NCBI GenBank assembly: GCA_900489925.1
Contig: UEHQ01000004.1
Coordinates: 1-64,000 of the forward strand
Direction of reading: 5' to 3'
DNA from: Hyphomicrobiales bacterium
Lineage (GTDB): Bacteria; Pseudomonadota; Alphaproteobacteria; Rhizobiales; Rhizobiaceae
DNA: 64,000 nucleotides
Below are positions 10,311-19,204 of this stretch, in pieces (the first letter of the stretch is position 1; every line of letters starts with the position of its first letter). Under the pieces are notes generated by a model, which searched no databases, had not been told where the DNA came from, and saw only the letters and a program-made list of their open reading frames with translations. A program made the position numbers and the translations under genes.

Positions 10311-12729
10311 TCTGTGACCTCATTGCTCTAAGCGCGATCGCGTAGGCCTGCCTTTTTTCCTCATAGCGTCGTTGCGCAGCATTCTTGACCTCCGCCGTGG
10401 CAGCCAGCGGGATCAGTGCCTTCTCGTCACGAAGCTCTTTTTCTATCGCCGCTCGTCCGCGGGCGAAGATCGCGCAATAGGCGCAATCGGCACACACACT
10501 ATTCAATGCGAAATCGAAGTCGGGCGTAGTGCCTGAGGTGTCAGACGTGTCGCCTTGTGGTCGCTGGATCCGCTTTTTTAAGTTCAGGCAGTTCGCCTCC
10601 AAACCTACCTTCTCATCCCTCGGGTTTGCTGTGCAGAAGACGTTCGTCCCGATGACTGGCTCAAGAAGGTTGGTCGTCGCGAACTTCCGAAACGCCTCCC
10701 GGATATCGTCTACCGATAGATCGGCACTGTTCGCGCGCGAACCGATCCGGACTGCACTTGCCATCTGGGCAGCGATTGCCTGCACGCTGTTGAACAACGC
10801 TCGGCCACCGCGCCCGGCGACGGAGTCTTTCCGCATCCATACATCAATCATTTTCGATACGAAGAATTCACAGCGGGCTTCGTCGAAATCCTTCGCGAAC
10901 TCGGACAACTGCTTCAAATCCTTCCGGGCGCCTTCGATCCACTTTTTCATCTCTGGCGTTCTGTTAGCCCTAGCGCTTTGCTGAGCGCGCTTGATCTCGT
11001 CCCTCAGACGATTGATCTGCCCCGGGATCAGCATGTTAACGTATATCCGCGTCATCCGTGGGTCGTAGTGCCAGTACATAAGACTGAGGGCGTCGAGGTT
11101 GGCTCCATCAAACCCATGATAGTAGTAGATACCGAAACCGCGCCGGAACATGTGACTGGTCAATCCCCATCGCTCTTGGCCTTCCGGGGGCTCAAGACCT
11201 GTGAACGTTACGAAGTCATCAATGGTGATGTCGAAGCGCGTGGATACCTGTCGAGTAGCAATAGTCGGGTGCTGCACCACCCCGAACAGCCAGCGGTCAC
11301 CTGTTAGCTGTCTGGTCCGAGAAGAAAGCATCTCAAGAAGATCAACGGCCTTGCGGAGGATCTCAGGGACCGGTCTCCGACCGAGATTTCGACGTGTCTT
11401 CGCAATATAAACTTCGAGTTCGAGCAGACCCGGACGATCCTCGATCAAGCACCCCAATTTCAGGCTATTTGCTTCGATGGATCGTCGAGCACCGAAAGTA
11501 AGGATCAGCACGGCAATCGCTGCCAGCAGATGTTTCACTGCTACGCCGAGCATTATCGCGCCTTTGCGCGGCTTTGGCAGCGATCCCATCATCATTGCAG
11601 GGACCATCTTTGGAGCGTTATCAGGGCGCACGGCCTCCCAATCCAACTCGAGCCTTTTTCGGTTTACTTTACTAAGAGGGTGGAGTTCGTGAAATTGGCT
11701 ATATGCTTCAGCGATGTGGTCACCATAGTGGTATATCCACGTTGTAGCGGCCCCAAGTATGCGAAACAGATCCACGGGCTCGAGAGTCCGAGTTCGCCCC
11801 GCTGTGACGTCTGCGTACATCTGCACAAGCCGCTTCTTGGTCTCCATGCCGAAGGGATTGAAGGAAAGGCAATCTTCGCCTCGACCTGCGACGGAGTGCA
11901 GATAATCCCAGACGTCGAAAATTTGTTTGAAAACCTTGCGGCGCTTTTGCTGTGCGCCCTCCTCATCGTCGGTCGACTTCTCTGCTTCGCCCACGATTTG
12001 TTCGAAGTCCGGCTCGGAAACAAGCTGCGCTCCAGACTGACGCACTCCGCGCCGGAGATGCAGCAGTAGCTTGGGTTGCCTTGCGAATACCTCAGGAAAC
12101 GTCGAAACGAGGGCATCTGCAAACACTGCTGACTGACTGATGGATGTCCTTGTCACACCAAGCACGCCTGCTAAGCAGGACCAATGAATACTGGTTGATG
12201 ACAAATAGTCGCCAATGCCAACCCCCTCGGACATCTTACTGAGGAACTCAGCATATGGAACCAAGTCTATCAACTCTCCCGTGCTCAATACTCTGCAGCA
12301 TTCATGGAAATCATCTATAGTAATGTCACCAAATTTCGCCAGACCTCGTGCATTTCTGTACCTAACCAACCAATCAAAATGCCATGAATACCTCGCTATG
12401 TCGGCAGCACTATTTCGACCGGTACCAAGAAGTCCAGTAGTTAAGCTCCTGAGGACCAGAACCTTCTTTGCGAGATTGTCCGCTCGATGGATCTCGGCCG
12501 CCAGATTTACGTTAGGGAAGCCTACCGCGGAATCGAACGACACCATGCGGTAAACATCCAGCCGTTTGACCTGGGGATCTGACGTGGCGATACGCCAGCA
12601 ATCGTGCTCAAGTCTACGATCATTTCCTTCGTGCCAGTCACTACTCGCTGTCGAGCTTTTTGTGGCAATCAGGCCTGCGGGCATTGGCCAGTCACTCAAT
12701 ACGCGCGCGTATTCTGCGATAGAGATCAT
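10300..12729 (-). CDS. Large tyrosine recombinase, about 809 residues
   Basis: Counting from the ATG at 12729 (AAGGGA site four bases upstream; a TTG eight codons earlier is the longer alternative), the catalytic set is Arg in TFGARRSIEAN (about 415), HxxR in TSHMFRRGFGIYYYH (His526, Arg529), then YWHYDPRMTRIYVN with His554 and Tyr563. This is a tyrosine recombinase carrying a long N-terminal region of about 400 residues and about 240 residues after the tyrosine. The tail holds CADCAYC and two further cysteines, suggesting a zinc-binding module. It is much larger than ordinary phage integrases (350-450 residues) and resembles the large second recombinases of multi-recombinase elements. Confidence 0.85.
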   Translation of the reverse strand: MISIAEYARVLSDWPMPAGLIATKSSTASSDWHEGNDRRLEHDCWRIATSDPQVKRLDVYRMVSFDSAVGFPNVNLAAEIHRADNLAKKVLVLRSLTTGLLGTGRNSAADIARYSWHFDWLVRYRNARGLAKFGDITIDDFHECCRVLSTGELIDLVPYAEFLSKMSEGVGIGDYLSSTSIHWSCLAGVLGVTRTSISQSAVFADALVSTFPEVFARQPKLLLHLRRGVRQSGAQLVSEPDFEQIVGEAEKSTDDEEGAQQKRRKVFKQIFDVWDYLHSVAGRGEDCLSFNPFGMETKKRLVQMYADVTAGRTRTLEPVDLFRILGAATTWIYHYGDHIAEAYSQFHELHPLSKVNRKRLELDWEAVRPDNAPKMVPAMMMGSLPKPRKGAIMLGVAVKHLLAAIAVLILTFGARRSIEANSLKLGCLIEDRPGLLELEVYIAKTRRNLGRRPVPEILRKAVDLLEMLSSRTRQLTGDRWLFGVVQHPTIATRQVSTRFDITIDDFVTFTGLEPPEGQERWGLTSHMFRRGFGIYYYHGFDGANLDALSLMYWHYDPRMTRIYVNMLIPGQINRLRDEIKRAQQSARANRTPEMKKWIEGARKDLKQLSEFAKDFDEARCEFFVSKMIDVWMRKDSVAGRGGRALFNSVQAIAAQMASAVRIGSRANSADLSVDDIREAFRKFATTNLLEPVIGTNVFCTANPRDEKVGLEANCLNLKKRIQRPQGDTSDTSGTTPDFDFALNSVCADCAYCAIFARGRAAIEKELRDEKALIPLAATAEVKNAAQRRYEEKRQAYAIALRAMRSQNEG

Positions 12730-12789
12730 TGTTCCCTTCCGTTCGTATGACAATGAAATTTCTTGGAGAGCGGCATGCGCTCTGGCGGA

Positions 12790-15138
12790 CTAGAACAGGC
12801 TAGGCAGCTCTATTTTGTTCGCCTTGAGATCCCTCAGGACCTGACGTGCCGTCTGCCTGAAGAGAACCGTCAATCCGCTGAGACGAAGTTTTCCTTCGAT
12901 CGCGACAACGAAGCCAAGCAAAGGCACGCCATAAATCGCGAACCGGTATGGTTCAGTATGTCTCCTGGCACGTTTCAAGGACAGATGAATGGCGACCAAC
13001 GATCGGACGTTAACGTCCGTCGGGTCGAAGTTATAAACTCCCCTCCGAATGCCGGCAGGCGTGGACGCTCCAAGACCGATAGCACCAGCAATGCCGGAAA
13101 GTTCCGCTAGGTTGTAAAACCACTCCAAGGTCTTATCATCCATCGTGAGCGCGCCGGAGATCCCAGTCTCAGAGACTACCAAAGCTTGAAGTGCGTTCTG
13201 AAAGAACCGGATCGACTCCAGCGTCTCCCTGACAACATCGTCGGAGTTAACGTAGAACCGCTGAAGGTTATTCGTTTTTGCATGGCCCGTAACCGGACGG
13301 AGGCCTTCGACCGAACCAACCTCCCGAAGCTTGAGTTGCTGGAAACTCTTCCTGATCAGTGGAAATGTCAGCCCGTGAGTGTTCAAAGGCGCGGAGGAAA
13401 AAGTTCCAGCAATTCGAAGCGACGATTGAAAGCCAACGATCCCGAAATGTTGAGATAGAATGACGAAAAAGCGATCACGCAGCTCCAACGAAGATGTGTA
13501 GGCTCGTGCCGAGGCGCCTAGTGGGCCGAACTGAGACAGCGCTTTACGCGCAGCACCCTCTTTGTTGAGGAGTGCGGAATGGTCGTTATCTCCCCAATGC
13601 CCTTCTTTCGATGTCGCCTCCCATGCATGCATCACCCGTTCGCGGACGATTTCAGGCCTCGTCCCGTGTCGTTCAAGCATCGCCATCACCTCGTGGCCAG
13701 CTTTATTCTTGAACGCAGCAATGTAGCTCAAGCTACCGAGGGTCACCGAATCTTCAACCTCGAAGAAAAACGGGGCGAGCGGGATGTCCCACATCGGCTG
13801 CAGGTTCCACCCGTGCTCGCAGCAGAATACTATCATGCACGCGTGCACCGCACGTCGCGTTGCGCCAAGTCCCATGAGGATCATTCGTCGAACAGCGCTC
13901 GTGCCGATCCGCTTTTCGAGAACAGTAGCTTCCTCAAGCCCGAGTACTGTCCAGGCATCTCGACTGGATAGCAGAGCGACTGCTTCGTCGACCTCGGTCC
14001 TGTTGCTTCGCTCGCCTTTGACGTGGAACTGGCTATAGCTGGTTGCCTTGAAGCTCTTGTCCTCGGCGATCAATACTATCCGCAACGCCTCGGCTAGTGC
14101 CAGCGCCTTGATGCCGTTTAGATCATCAAACTCTCCCTTCATAATGCGTTGCATTCGTTCGAAAATCCGAACGCATGCTGCTAACTCAGCATGCGCGGCA
14201 TCCCGAAGTACTGCCAGCGCCGCGCGCTGCCGGCTTGCGCCCTTGAGAGTGGTTTCAATCGACAGGGAAAGGTCTACAAGTGTCCTTGCGCCTTCATCGG
14301 TGCCGTGGTGCTCAACAATGAAATTGCTTTTTCGAAAAGCCGGGTAGTTCCGGTCTCCAATTTTGCCAAGACGTTCCAACACTGTACGGGCGCATTGTAG
14401 ACGGTCCCTAACCGTGTCGCGGGTCAATCCAAAGTCAGTCATTAACTGAGCTTCACAGGTCTGCAAGGCGGCAACTACTAGAGCCACCGCACCCTCCGTG
14501 CGACCTTCACCCGAGCTGAGAATGATGACGAGTTTCCGGGAGGAGCTGGAATTGTCCCGTATCAAAGTCGTCAAAAAGGCTCGAATGGAGGCGGCCTCCC
14601 TTTTGGTTTTGCAAACCTTCACGAGATCTGAGGCAAATTGCTCAGACACAAGTGCTCCGACTTGGTCCATGTCGATATAGGGTACAAGAAGTCCGCCCTT
14701 GTCCCTACGATTGCCCTGTGGCTGACGTGCCTTGAGATGCCGTACACGGTGAGGCCCCAAATCCGGCCTTCCTTTCAATTTGGAAAGGTACCTGACAGCC
14801 CCACGAACTCCGGAGGTGTACTTCGTGACACCCGTTTCACTTATGCCGGCAGCGCGGTGCTTGGCGACCGCTTCATCGACTGCGCGGGTCAGCTCGGCAT
14901 TTAGGTCGGAACCCACAGGCACCGCGTTCCCGGTGTAGGCGTCGCACAACGAATGGCGAGACCGGGTCTCGATAAGGTGGATTGCGAAGAGCGCGACGTC
15001 GCGTCTTACCTGAAGCAGACGACGATCAGAAAATCGATCGAAATAGGCCTGGAGACTTTCGAGAAATTCGGGACCGAGCTGGTTATTTATGATTCCTAGG
15101 TCTGGTGGGGCCAGTTTCCACTTTGGCATGCTAAGCAT
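12790..15138 (-). CDS. Large divergent tyrosine recombinase-like protein, about 782 residues
   Basis: The C-terminal half has the tyrosine-recombinase layout: Arg in LGATRRAVHACMIV, then HGLTFPLIRKSF where the HxxR histidine appears to be replaced by proline (PLIR), then VTGHAKTNNLQRFYVN with the late His and the candidate nucleophile Tyr. About 400 residues lie N-terminal to this. The missing box-II histidine may mean altered or weak catalysis, with a structural role beside the other two recombinases. The longest frame starts at 15168; the ATG at 15138 overlaps the stop of the preceding gene and is used here, with 15129 as another possibility. It is separated from the next recombinase by about 60 bases. 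Confidence 0.75.
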   Translation of the reverse strand: MLSMPKWKLAPPDLGIINNQLGPEFLESLQAYFDRFSDRRLLQVRRDVALFAIHLIETRSRHSLCDAYTGNAVPVGSDLNAELTRAVDEAVAKHRAAGISETGVTKYTSGVRGAVRYLSKLKGRPDLGPHRVRHLKARQPQGNRRDKGGLLVPYIDMDQVGALVSEQFASDLVKVCKTKREAASIRAFLTTLIRDNSSSSRKLVIILSSGEGRTEGAVALVVAALQTCEAQLMTDFGLTRDTVRDRLQCARTVLERLGKIGDRNYPAFRKSNFIVEHHGTDEGARTLVDLSLSIETTLKGASRQRAALAVLRDAAHAELAACVRIFERMQRIMKGEFDDLNGIKALALAEALRIVLIAEDKSFKATSYSQFHVKGERSNRTEVDEAVALLSSRDAWTVLGLEEATVLEKRIGTSAVRRMILMGLGATRRAVHACMIVFCCEHGWNLQPMWDIPLAPFFFEVEDSVTLGSLSYIAAFKNKAGHEVMAMLERHGTRPEIVRERVMHAWEATSKEGHWGDNDHSALLNKEGAARKALSQFGPLGASARAYTSSLELRDRFFVILSQHFGIVGFQSSLRIAGTFSSAPLNTHGLTFPLIRKSFQQLKLREVGSVEGLRPVTGHAKTNNLQRFYVNSDDVVRETLESIRFFQNALQALVVSETGISGALTMDDKTLEWFYNLAELSGIAGAIGLGASTPAGIRRGVYNFDPTDVNVRSLVAIHLSLKRARRHTEPYRFAIYGVPLLGFVVAIEGKLRLSGLTVLFRQTARQVLRDLKANKIELPSLF

Positions 15139-15493
15139 CCGATCGTTCGTCGAGCACATCGACATCATCGTCGGTGAAGCGCCACCAACCTTCGCAGCCT
15201 AGTTCTTCGAGGATTTCATCGGCCTCCGTTGGCGAGAAGTCATGCTCGCACAACACCTGATGATACTGCCGGAATCGTGCAGCCTGGCTCTCTTCATCCA
15301 CATGAGCATCGCAAGGAGTCGCAACCAACCCGATGGTCGCCTGCAAGGCTGGGTAGTGGTCGTGTCCGAACATTCTCGCGACCAAGTTCAATGCCGTATT
15401 GTAGGCAATATCGTCTCCCCAGGCCTTAATCTGGCGCTTGAGCCGCTTTGCGAGGCGTTTGGTCACAACGTCTTTCATAAAGTAGATTTTCAC
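15131..15493 (-). CDS. Small protein heading the recombinase operon
   Basis: A 120-residue protein started by GTG with a GAGGGG site eight bases upstream. Residues about 10-55 (AKRLKRQIKAWG, TALNLVARMFGHDHY) resemble the short helical domain found next to some plasmid-borne 'glyoxalase superfamily' proteins. The second half is acidic and ends in DDVDVLDE. Its stop overlaps the start of the first recombinase. No function can be read from the sequence; a regulatory or accessory role in recombination is inferred only from position. Confidence 0.6.
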   Translation of the reverse strand: MKIYFMKDVVTKRLAKRLKRQIKAWGDDIAYNTALNLVARMFGHDHYPALQATIGLVATPCDAHVDEESQAARFRQYHQVLCEHDFSPTEADEILEELGCEGWWRFTDDDVDVLDERSDA

Positions 15494-15590
15494 TGAAGTG
15501 TCCCCTCGGTTAACGGACGCAGGTACCCGAACCGCTCACATTGGAGAGTGGTCGCGAGGCCGTTGAATTTTTAGAACGGAAGGCTACTGA

Positions 15591-16658
15591 TCAGTCGTAG
15601 CTACGGATGAAGCACCAGAGATCCAGTGCCGATGTCAGGACCTGTGCTGCGTCCCGATACATCGCCAACTGCTCCGTCGGCTCGCACCAAAGATCGATAC
15701 CAATGTCCAGCCGCCATTCATCTTCATCCTCATCAGCGATTTCTGCGATCCCGCTTCGTATCAGGAAGGCAGAAGACGGACTTCCGTCATTGACGAAGGA
15801 AATGAAGTTCGATTGATGGAGATCAGGTCGTACAAAATCCCATTGCCCAGGGTGCAGGTTGTAGTGGCCCGCCGCGGACCTTGCGGCCTCGATCGCCCAA
15901 TCCACCGTAATCTTGTAGCGAAGGAGATCGAGCGTTGCGAAGATAGCGGGCTGCTGCAAGAAGTCCTGCAATCCCGGCTCCAAGCAGAGGTGCGGAACTC
16001 CCGCGTCGTCGTCACGCGGCCAGAGAACGTGAATTTTCGCGAGCCTTCGGCGAATATAACGGCTCGCAGGTTCGTAGCTCCTTAGGCCGAGGTACTTGCT
16101 GGTGAGGAGTTCTTGGACCCGCGAGGCCATCTTCGCATCATCGACAAGCACCTTCACAGCACTGAACGGCGTTCTCGGCAGATAGAGCGACAGTCCCATG
16201 GACCATTCTTTCTCTCCATTCGGCCCGAAAAACCGGATGACCTCCGAAGCGCCATTCCTCGCATCCCAGGCGAGCAGTTCACTGAACCGCAAATCTGGTC
16301 GCCCATAGATGACTTCAGTGCCGGCACCAGCGCTGACGAATTCATCGCGAAGGAAAGCAATTCCAGCAATCGATTCACGACGAGAGAAATCAATCCCGCT
16401 CGCATTCTGGGCGACAATTGTCGGCCGAGGACTGTATCGTCTCCCAATGCCGTCAGGCCACCATGGAATTAAACCGCCAAACCGCAGTTGTGCGCAGAGC
16501 ACGGCGAACTCATCAGCTCCCGGTGACAACTCGCCATCGGCTGGGAGCGAAATGTCGCCCTCGTGTTCGTAGAACCCTCGGTCAAACTTATTCCGAGCAC
16601 TTGCGAAATGGACCATCCATTCGGGCGATGCGGACTCCAGTTCAGCAACGTCTGTCAT
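15591..16658 (-). CDS. Hypothetical protein, 355 residues
   Basis: I do not recognise this family. The protein is soluble, with no signal peptide or membrane segment, and rich in aromatic residues (PEWMVHFASA, GLIPWWPDG, LDIGIDLWCEP). No enzymatic motif stands out. It begins with ATG at 16658 and ends 97 bases before the recombinase operon on the same strand, so the two may share a promoter. The composition and codon use look like those of a real coding region. Confidence 0.65.
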   Translation of the reverse strand: MTDVAELESASPEWMVHFASARNKFDRGFYEHEGDISLPADGELSPGADEFAVLCAQLRFGGLIPWWPDGIGRRYSPRPTIVAQNASGIDFSRRESIAGIAFLRDEFVSAGAGTEVIYGRPDLRFSELLAWDARNGASEVIRFFGPNGEKEWSMGLSLYLPRTPFSAVKVLVDDAKMASRVQELLTSKYLGLRSYEPASRYIRRRLAKIHVLWPRDDDAGVPHLCLEPGLQDFLQQPAIFATLDLLRYKITVDWAIEAARSAAGHYNLHPGQWDFVRPDLHQSNFISFVNDGSPSSAFLIRSGIAEIADEDEDEWRLDIGIDLWCEPTEQLAMYRDAAQVLTSALDLWCFIRSYD

Positions 16659-17185
16659 TCGTCAATTCCTGCTCTGAACCATCGAAAGGAACGGGACCAA
16701 ATCAACGTCCGTACTCTCATACGGTCCAAGTTCGGACCGCTGGGGGAACGTCTGCCTCAGTGACCATGGACACAAACTACGCCTGCTCATTTTCTACCTC
16801 GGATTGCTTTCCTTCATTTAGCCTGAACACTTTTCTGTTCGCGTCAATACCTTTTTTGGGGATGCACGCTAGATTTATATGAGGCTTCCTCATTTTTAAG
16901 CTATTGTTTTTGCTATTCTTTGCGATTCCTTGGACAGAGAAACGAATCCTTGGGAGGAGGAAAATCCGCAAGGACTCAATGATCTCGTCAAATCAATCAT
17001 TGCGTGCATATCGGATATCGCAAACGGTCGGATTTTCGCAGCCCGGCCGTCTCGGAGAACCATTGCTTCGCGATGAGCAATGCCGCGGCTTGGTCCAAAA
17101 CAGTGGACACCGGTCGCTTTCTTGAATTCGAATGGGGGCATCGTGGTAGGGTTCGGGCCACGATTATCGATTCCTGCCGGCAAGG
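16659..17185. other. Divergent intergenic region between the hypothetical gene and the island recQ
   Basis: About 530 bases with no supportable gene. The middle (about 16850-16930) is AT-rich and likely holds promoters for the divergent flanking genes. Short frames here have no recognisable content. Confidence 0.5.
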
Positions 17186-19075
17186 ATGGCCGAGGGAGAG
17201 GATGGTAGAATATTGCATTCGATCAACAATGTCTTCGATGACCAGCAGCACACGCTCAACGCGATGATGTCGAATCCTTTGGACGTCTTGCGGCGCGTGT
17301 GGGGCTATCCCGAATTTCGTGGCAAGCAAGGACTCGTGATCGAGAATGTGATCGCCGGCGGCGACACTTTGGTGCTCTTCCCGACCGGAAAAGGGAAGTC
17401 TCTGTGCTACCAACTACCGGCCCTGTGCCTGCCCGGAACGGCAATTGTGGTCTCTCCTCTGGTCGCATTGATGCGCGATCAGGTCGAGGAACTCCGGGAG
17501 CTAGGTGTCTGCGCAGGTGCCCTTTGGTCGGAACAATCGTCGGAAGACGCTATCGAGGTGAAGCGGAATCTTCGCTCAGGTGACCTGAAGCTGCTCTACG
17601 TGACCCCAGAACGACTGGCGACCGGCAGCCTCGATTCCATGCTTGGTTCGGGCGGTATCTCGCTAATCGCAGTCGACGAAGCGCATTGCATCAGCTCCTG
17701 GGGTAACAACTTCAGAAAGGACTACCTGTCGCTTGGCCGGCTGAAGGAGATGTATCCGGCTGTTCCTATCATAGCGCTGACCGCCACCGCCGACCCGAGG
17801 ACGCGGCAAGACATCATCCGCCTTTTGAATCTCGATAATGCAGAGGTGTTCGTAGACAGTTTTGACCGGAAGAACATAAGCTACGAGATCGCTCTGCGCT
17901 CCAACGCCCGCACTCAGCTTCTTGATTTTCTGAAGCGGCACAAAGGCGAAAGCGGCATTGTCTACTGCCTGTCCCGAAAAAAGGTCGAAGAGACAGTAGA
18001 GTGGCTGAATGAGCATGGGATCCGAGCAAAGCACTATCACGCGAAACTCGACCCGGCGCTGAAGGCTGCGAACCAGGACGCCTTCCGGCTTGAGGAAGGC
18101 CTATGTCTCGTGGCGACGGTCGCCTTTGGCATGGGGATCAACAAGTCCAACGTTCGCTATGTTGCCCACCTCGATCTGCCTTCTTCCGTGGAGAGTTATT
18201 ACCAGGAAACGGGACGCGCGGGTCGTGACGGGCTGCCCTCCGAGGCATTCATGGTCTACGGCATGCAGGATATCGTCCAGCGCGGGCGGATGATCGATGA
18301 GGGGGATTCGACCGACCAGATCAAGCGCATCGAGCGCGCGAAGCTCAATGCCTTAGTTGGCATCTGCGAGACCACAGCGTGCCGCCGACAGTCTATCCTG
18401 CGACATTTCGGTGAAGATCATCCTGGAGGATGTGGCAACTGCGACACCTGCACCAAGCCGATCGAGACCTGGGATGGAACCGAAGCATCCATCAAGGCGC
18501 TCGCGGCAATCTACCGGACCGGGGAGCGCTTCGGAGTCGGCCACGTGATCGATGTCTTGACTGGCAAGGTTACAGACAAGACAAAGCGGTTTGGGCACGT
18601 TGATCTGGCCGTATTCGGCGCCGGGAAGGAGCTAACGGCCGCCGCCTGGCAGTCCATCTATCGCCAGCTGCTCACGCTGAACCTTATCAGGATCGAGCAC
18701 GATGAGTTCGGCGCGATGAAGCTGCAGGAATCCGCAGCCGCAGTGTTCAGGAAGGAACGTGCCATCACGCTCCGCAAGGATCGAGCCGTATCTCGCGGTG
18801 AGCGGCGGAAGGGTAGCGACACTTCCCCGGCCAGATCCGGATTGTCCGCTCCAGATCGCGAGATCTTCGAGGTGCTCCGTCAGGAACGGCTGGAGATATC
18901 GCGAGAGCTGGGCGTGGCCCCGTACGTCGTCTTTCCGGACACGACACTTATAGCTCTAGCGACGAGACGTCCGACCCGACTGCATGAGATGCTCGAGATA
19001 TCCGGTATCGGCCAAACAAAGCTCGAACGCTATGGCGAGCGATTCCTACGGGCCCTGCAGATCGCGGTTGAGTAA
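17186..19075 (+). CDS. recQ: Island-encoded RecQ helicase (complete second copy)
   Basis: A full-length 3'-5' DNA helicase for recombination and repair. Seen: FPTGKGKSLCYQ (Walker A, residues 65-76), VDEAHC (164-168), [22 protein letters not shown] (motif VI), the four-cysteine zinc module (CRRQSI, GGCGNCDTC), winged helix and a C-terminal HRDC domain. It is clearly related to the interrupted host recQ throughout. The aromatic-rich loop after DEAH reads CISSWGNNFRKDY instead of the near-universal C(I/V)[11 protein letters not shown]. The substituted stretch is exactly the sequence into which the island inserted in the host gene. The start could also be the ATG pair at 17264/17267. It probably restores RecQ function to the host. 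Confidence 0.93.
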   Translation: MAEGEDGRILHSINNVFDDQQHTLNAMMSNPLDVLRRVWGYPEFRGKQGLVIENVIAGGDTLVLFPTGKGKSLCYQLPALCLPGTAIVVSPLVALMRDQVEELRELGVCAGALWSEQSSEDAIEVKRNLRSGDLKLLYVTPERLATGSLDSMLGSGGISLIAVDEAHCISSWGNNFRKDYLSLGRLKEMYPAVPIIALTATADPRTRQDIIRLLNLDNAEVFVDSFDRKNISYEIALRSNARTQLLDFLKRHKGESGIVYCLSRKKVEETVEWLNEHGIRAKHYHAKLDPALKAANQDAFRLEEGLCLVATVAFGMGINKSNVRYVAHLDLPSSVESYYQETGRAGRDGLPSEAFMVYGMQDIVQRGRMIDEGDSTDQIKRIERAKLNALVGICETTACRRQSILRHFGEDHPGGCGNCDTCTKPIETWDGTEASIKALAAIYRTGERFGVGHVIDVLTGKVTDKTKRFGHVDLAVFGAGKELTAAAWQSIYRQLLTLNLIRIEHDEFGAMKLQESAAAVFRKERAITLRKDRAVSRGERRKGSDTSPARSGLSAPDREIFEVLRQERLEISRELGVAPYVVFPDTTLIALATRRPTRLHEMLEISGIGQTKLERYGERFLRALQIAVE

Positions 19076-19204
19076 GTACATCCTAACAACAGAACGAAAT
19101 TCGGTGGAAATCTCCAAAATAGCCGGACCAGTGCTTTCAATCGAAGAAATTAAACAGCTAGAGTTGCAGTATCGATTTAAATAGTTGTCGCCGATCCGGT
19201 TCAA

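Noticed and set aside
16418..16882. 154-residue plus-strand frame overlapping the 355-residue hypothetical gene
   Set aside because: Composition is poor (Ser, Arg, Cys-rich) and there is no start signal.
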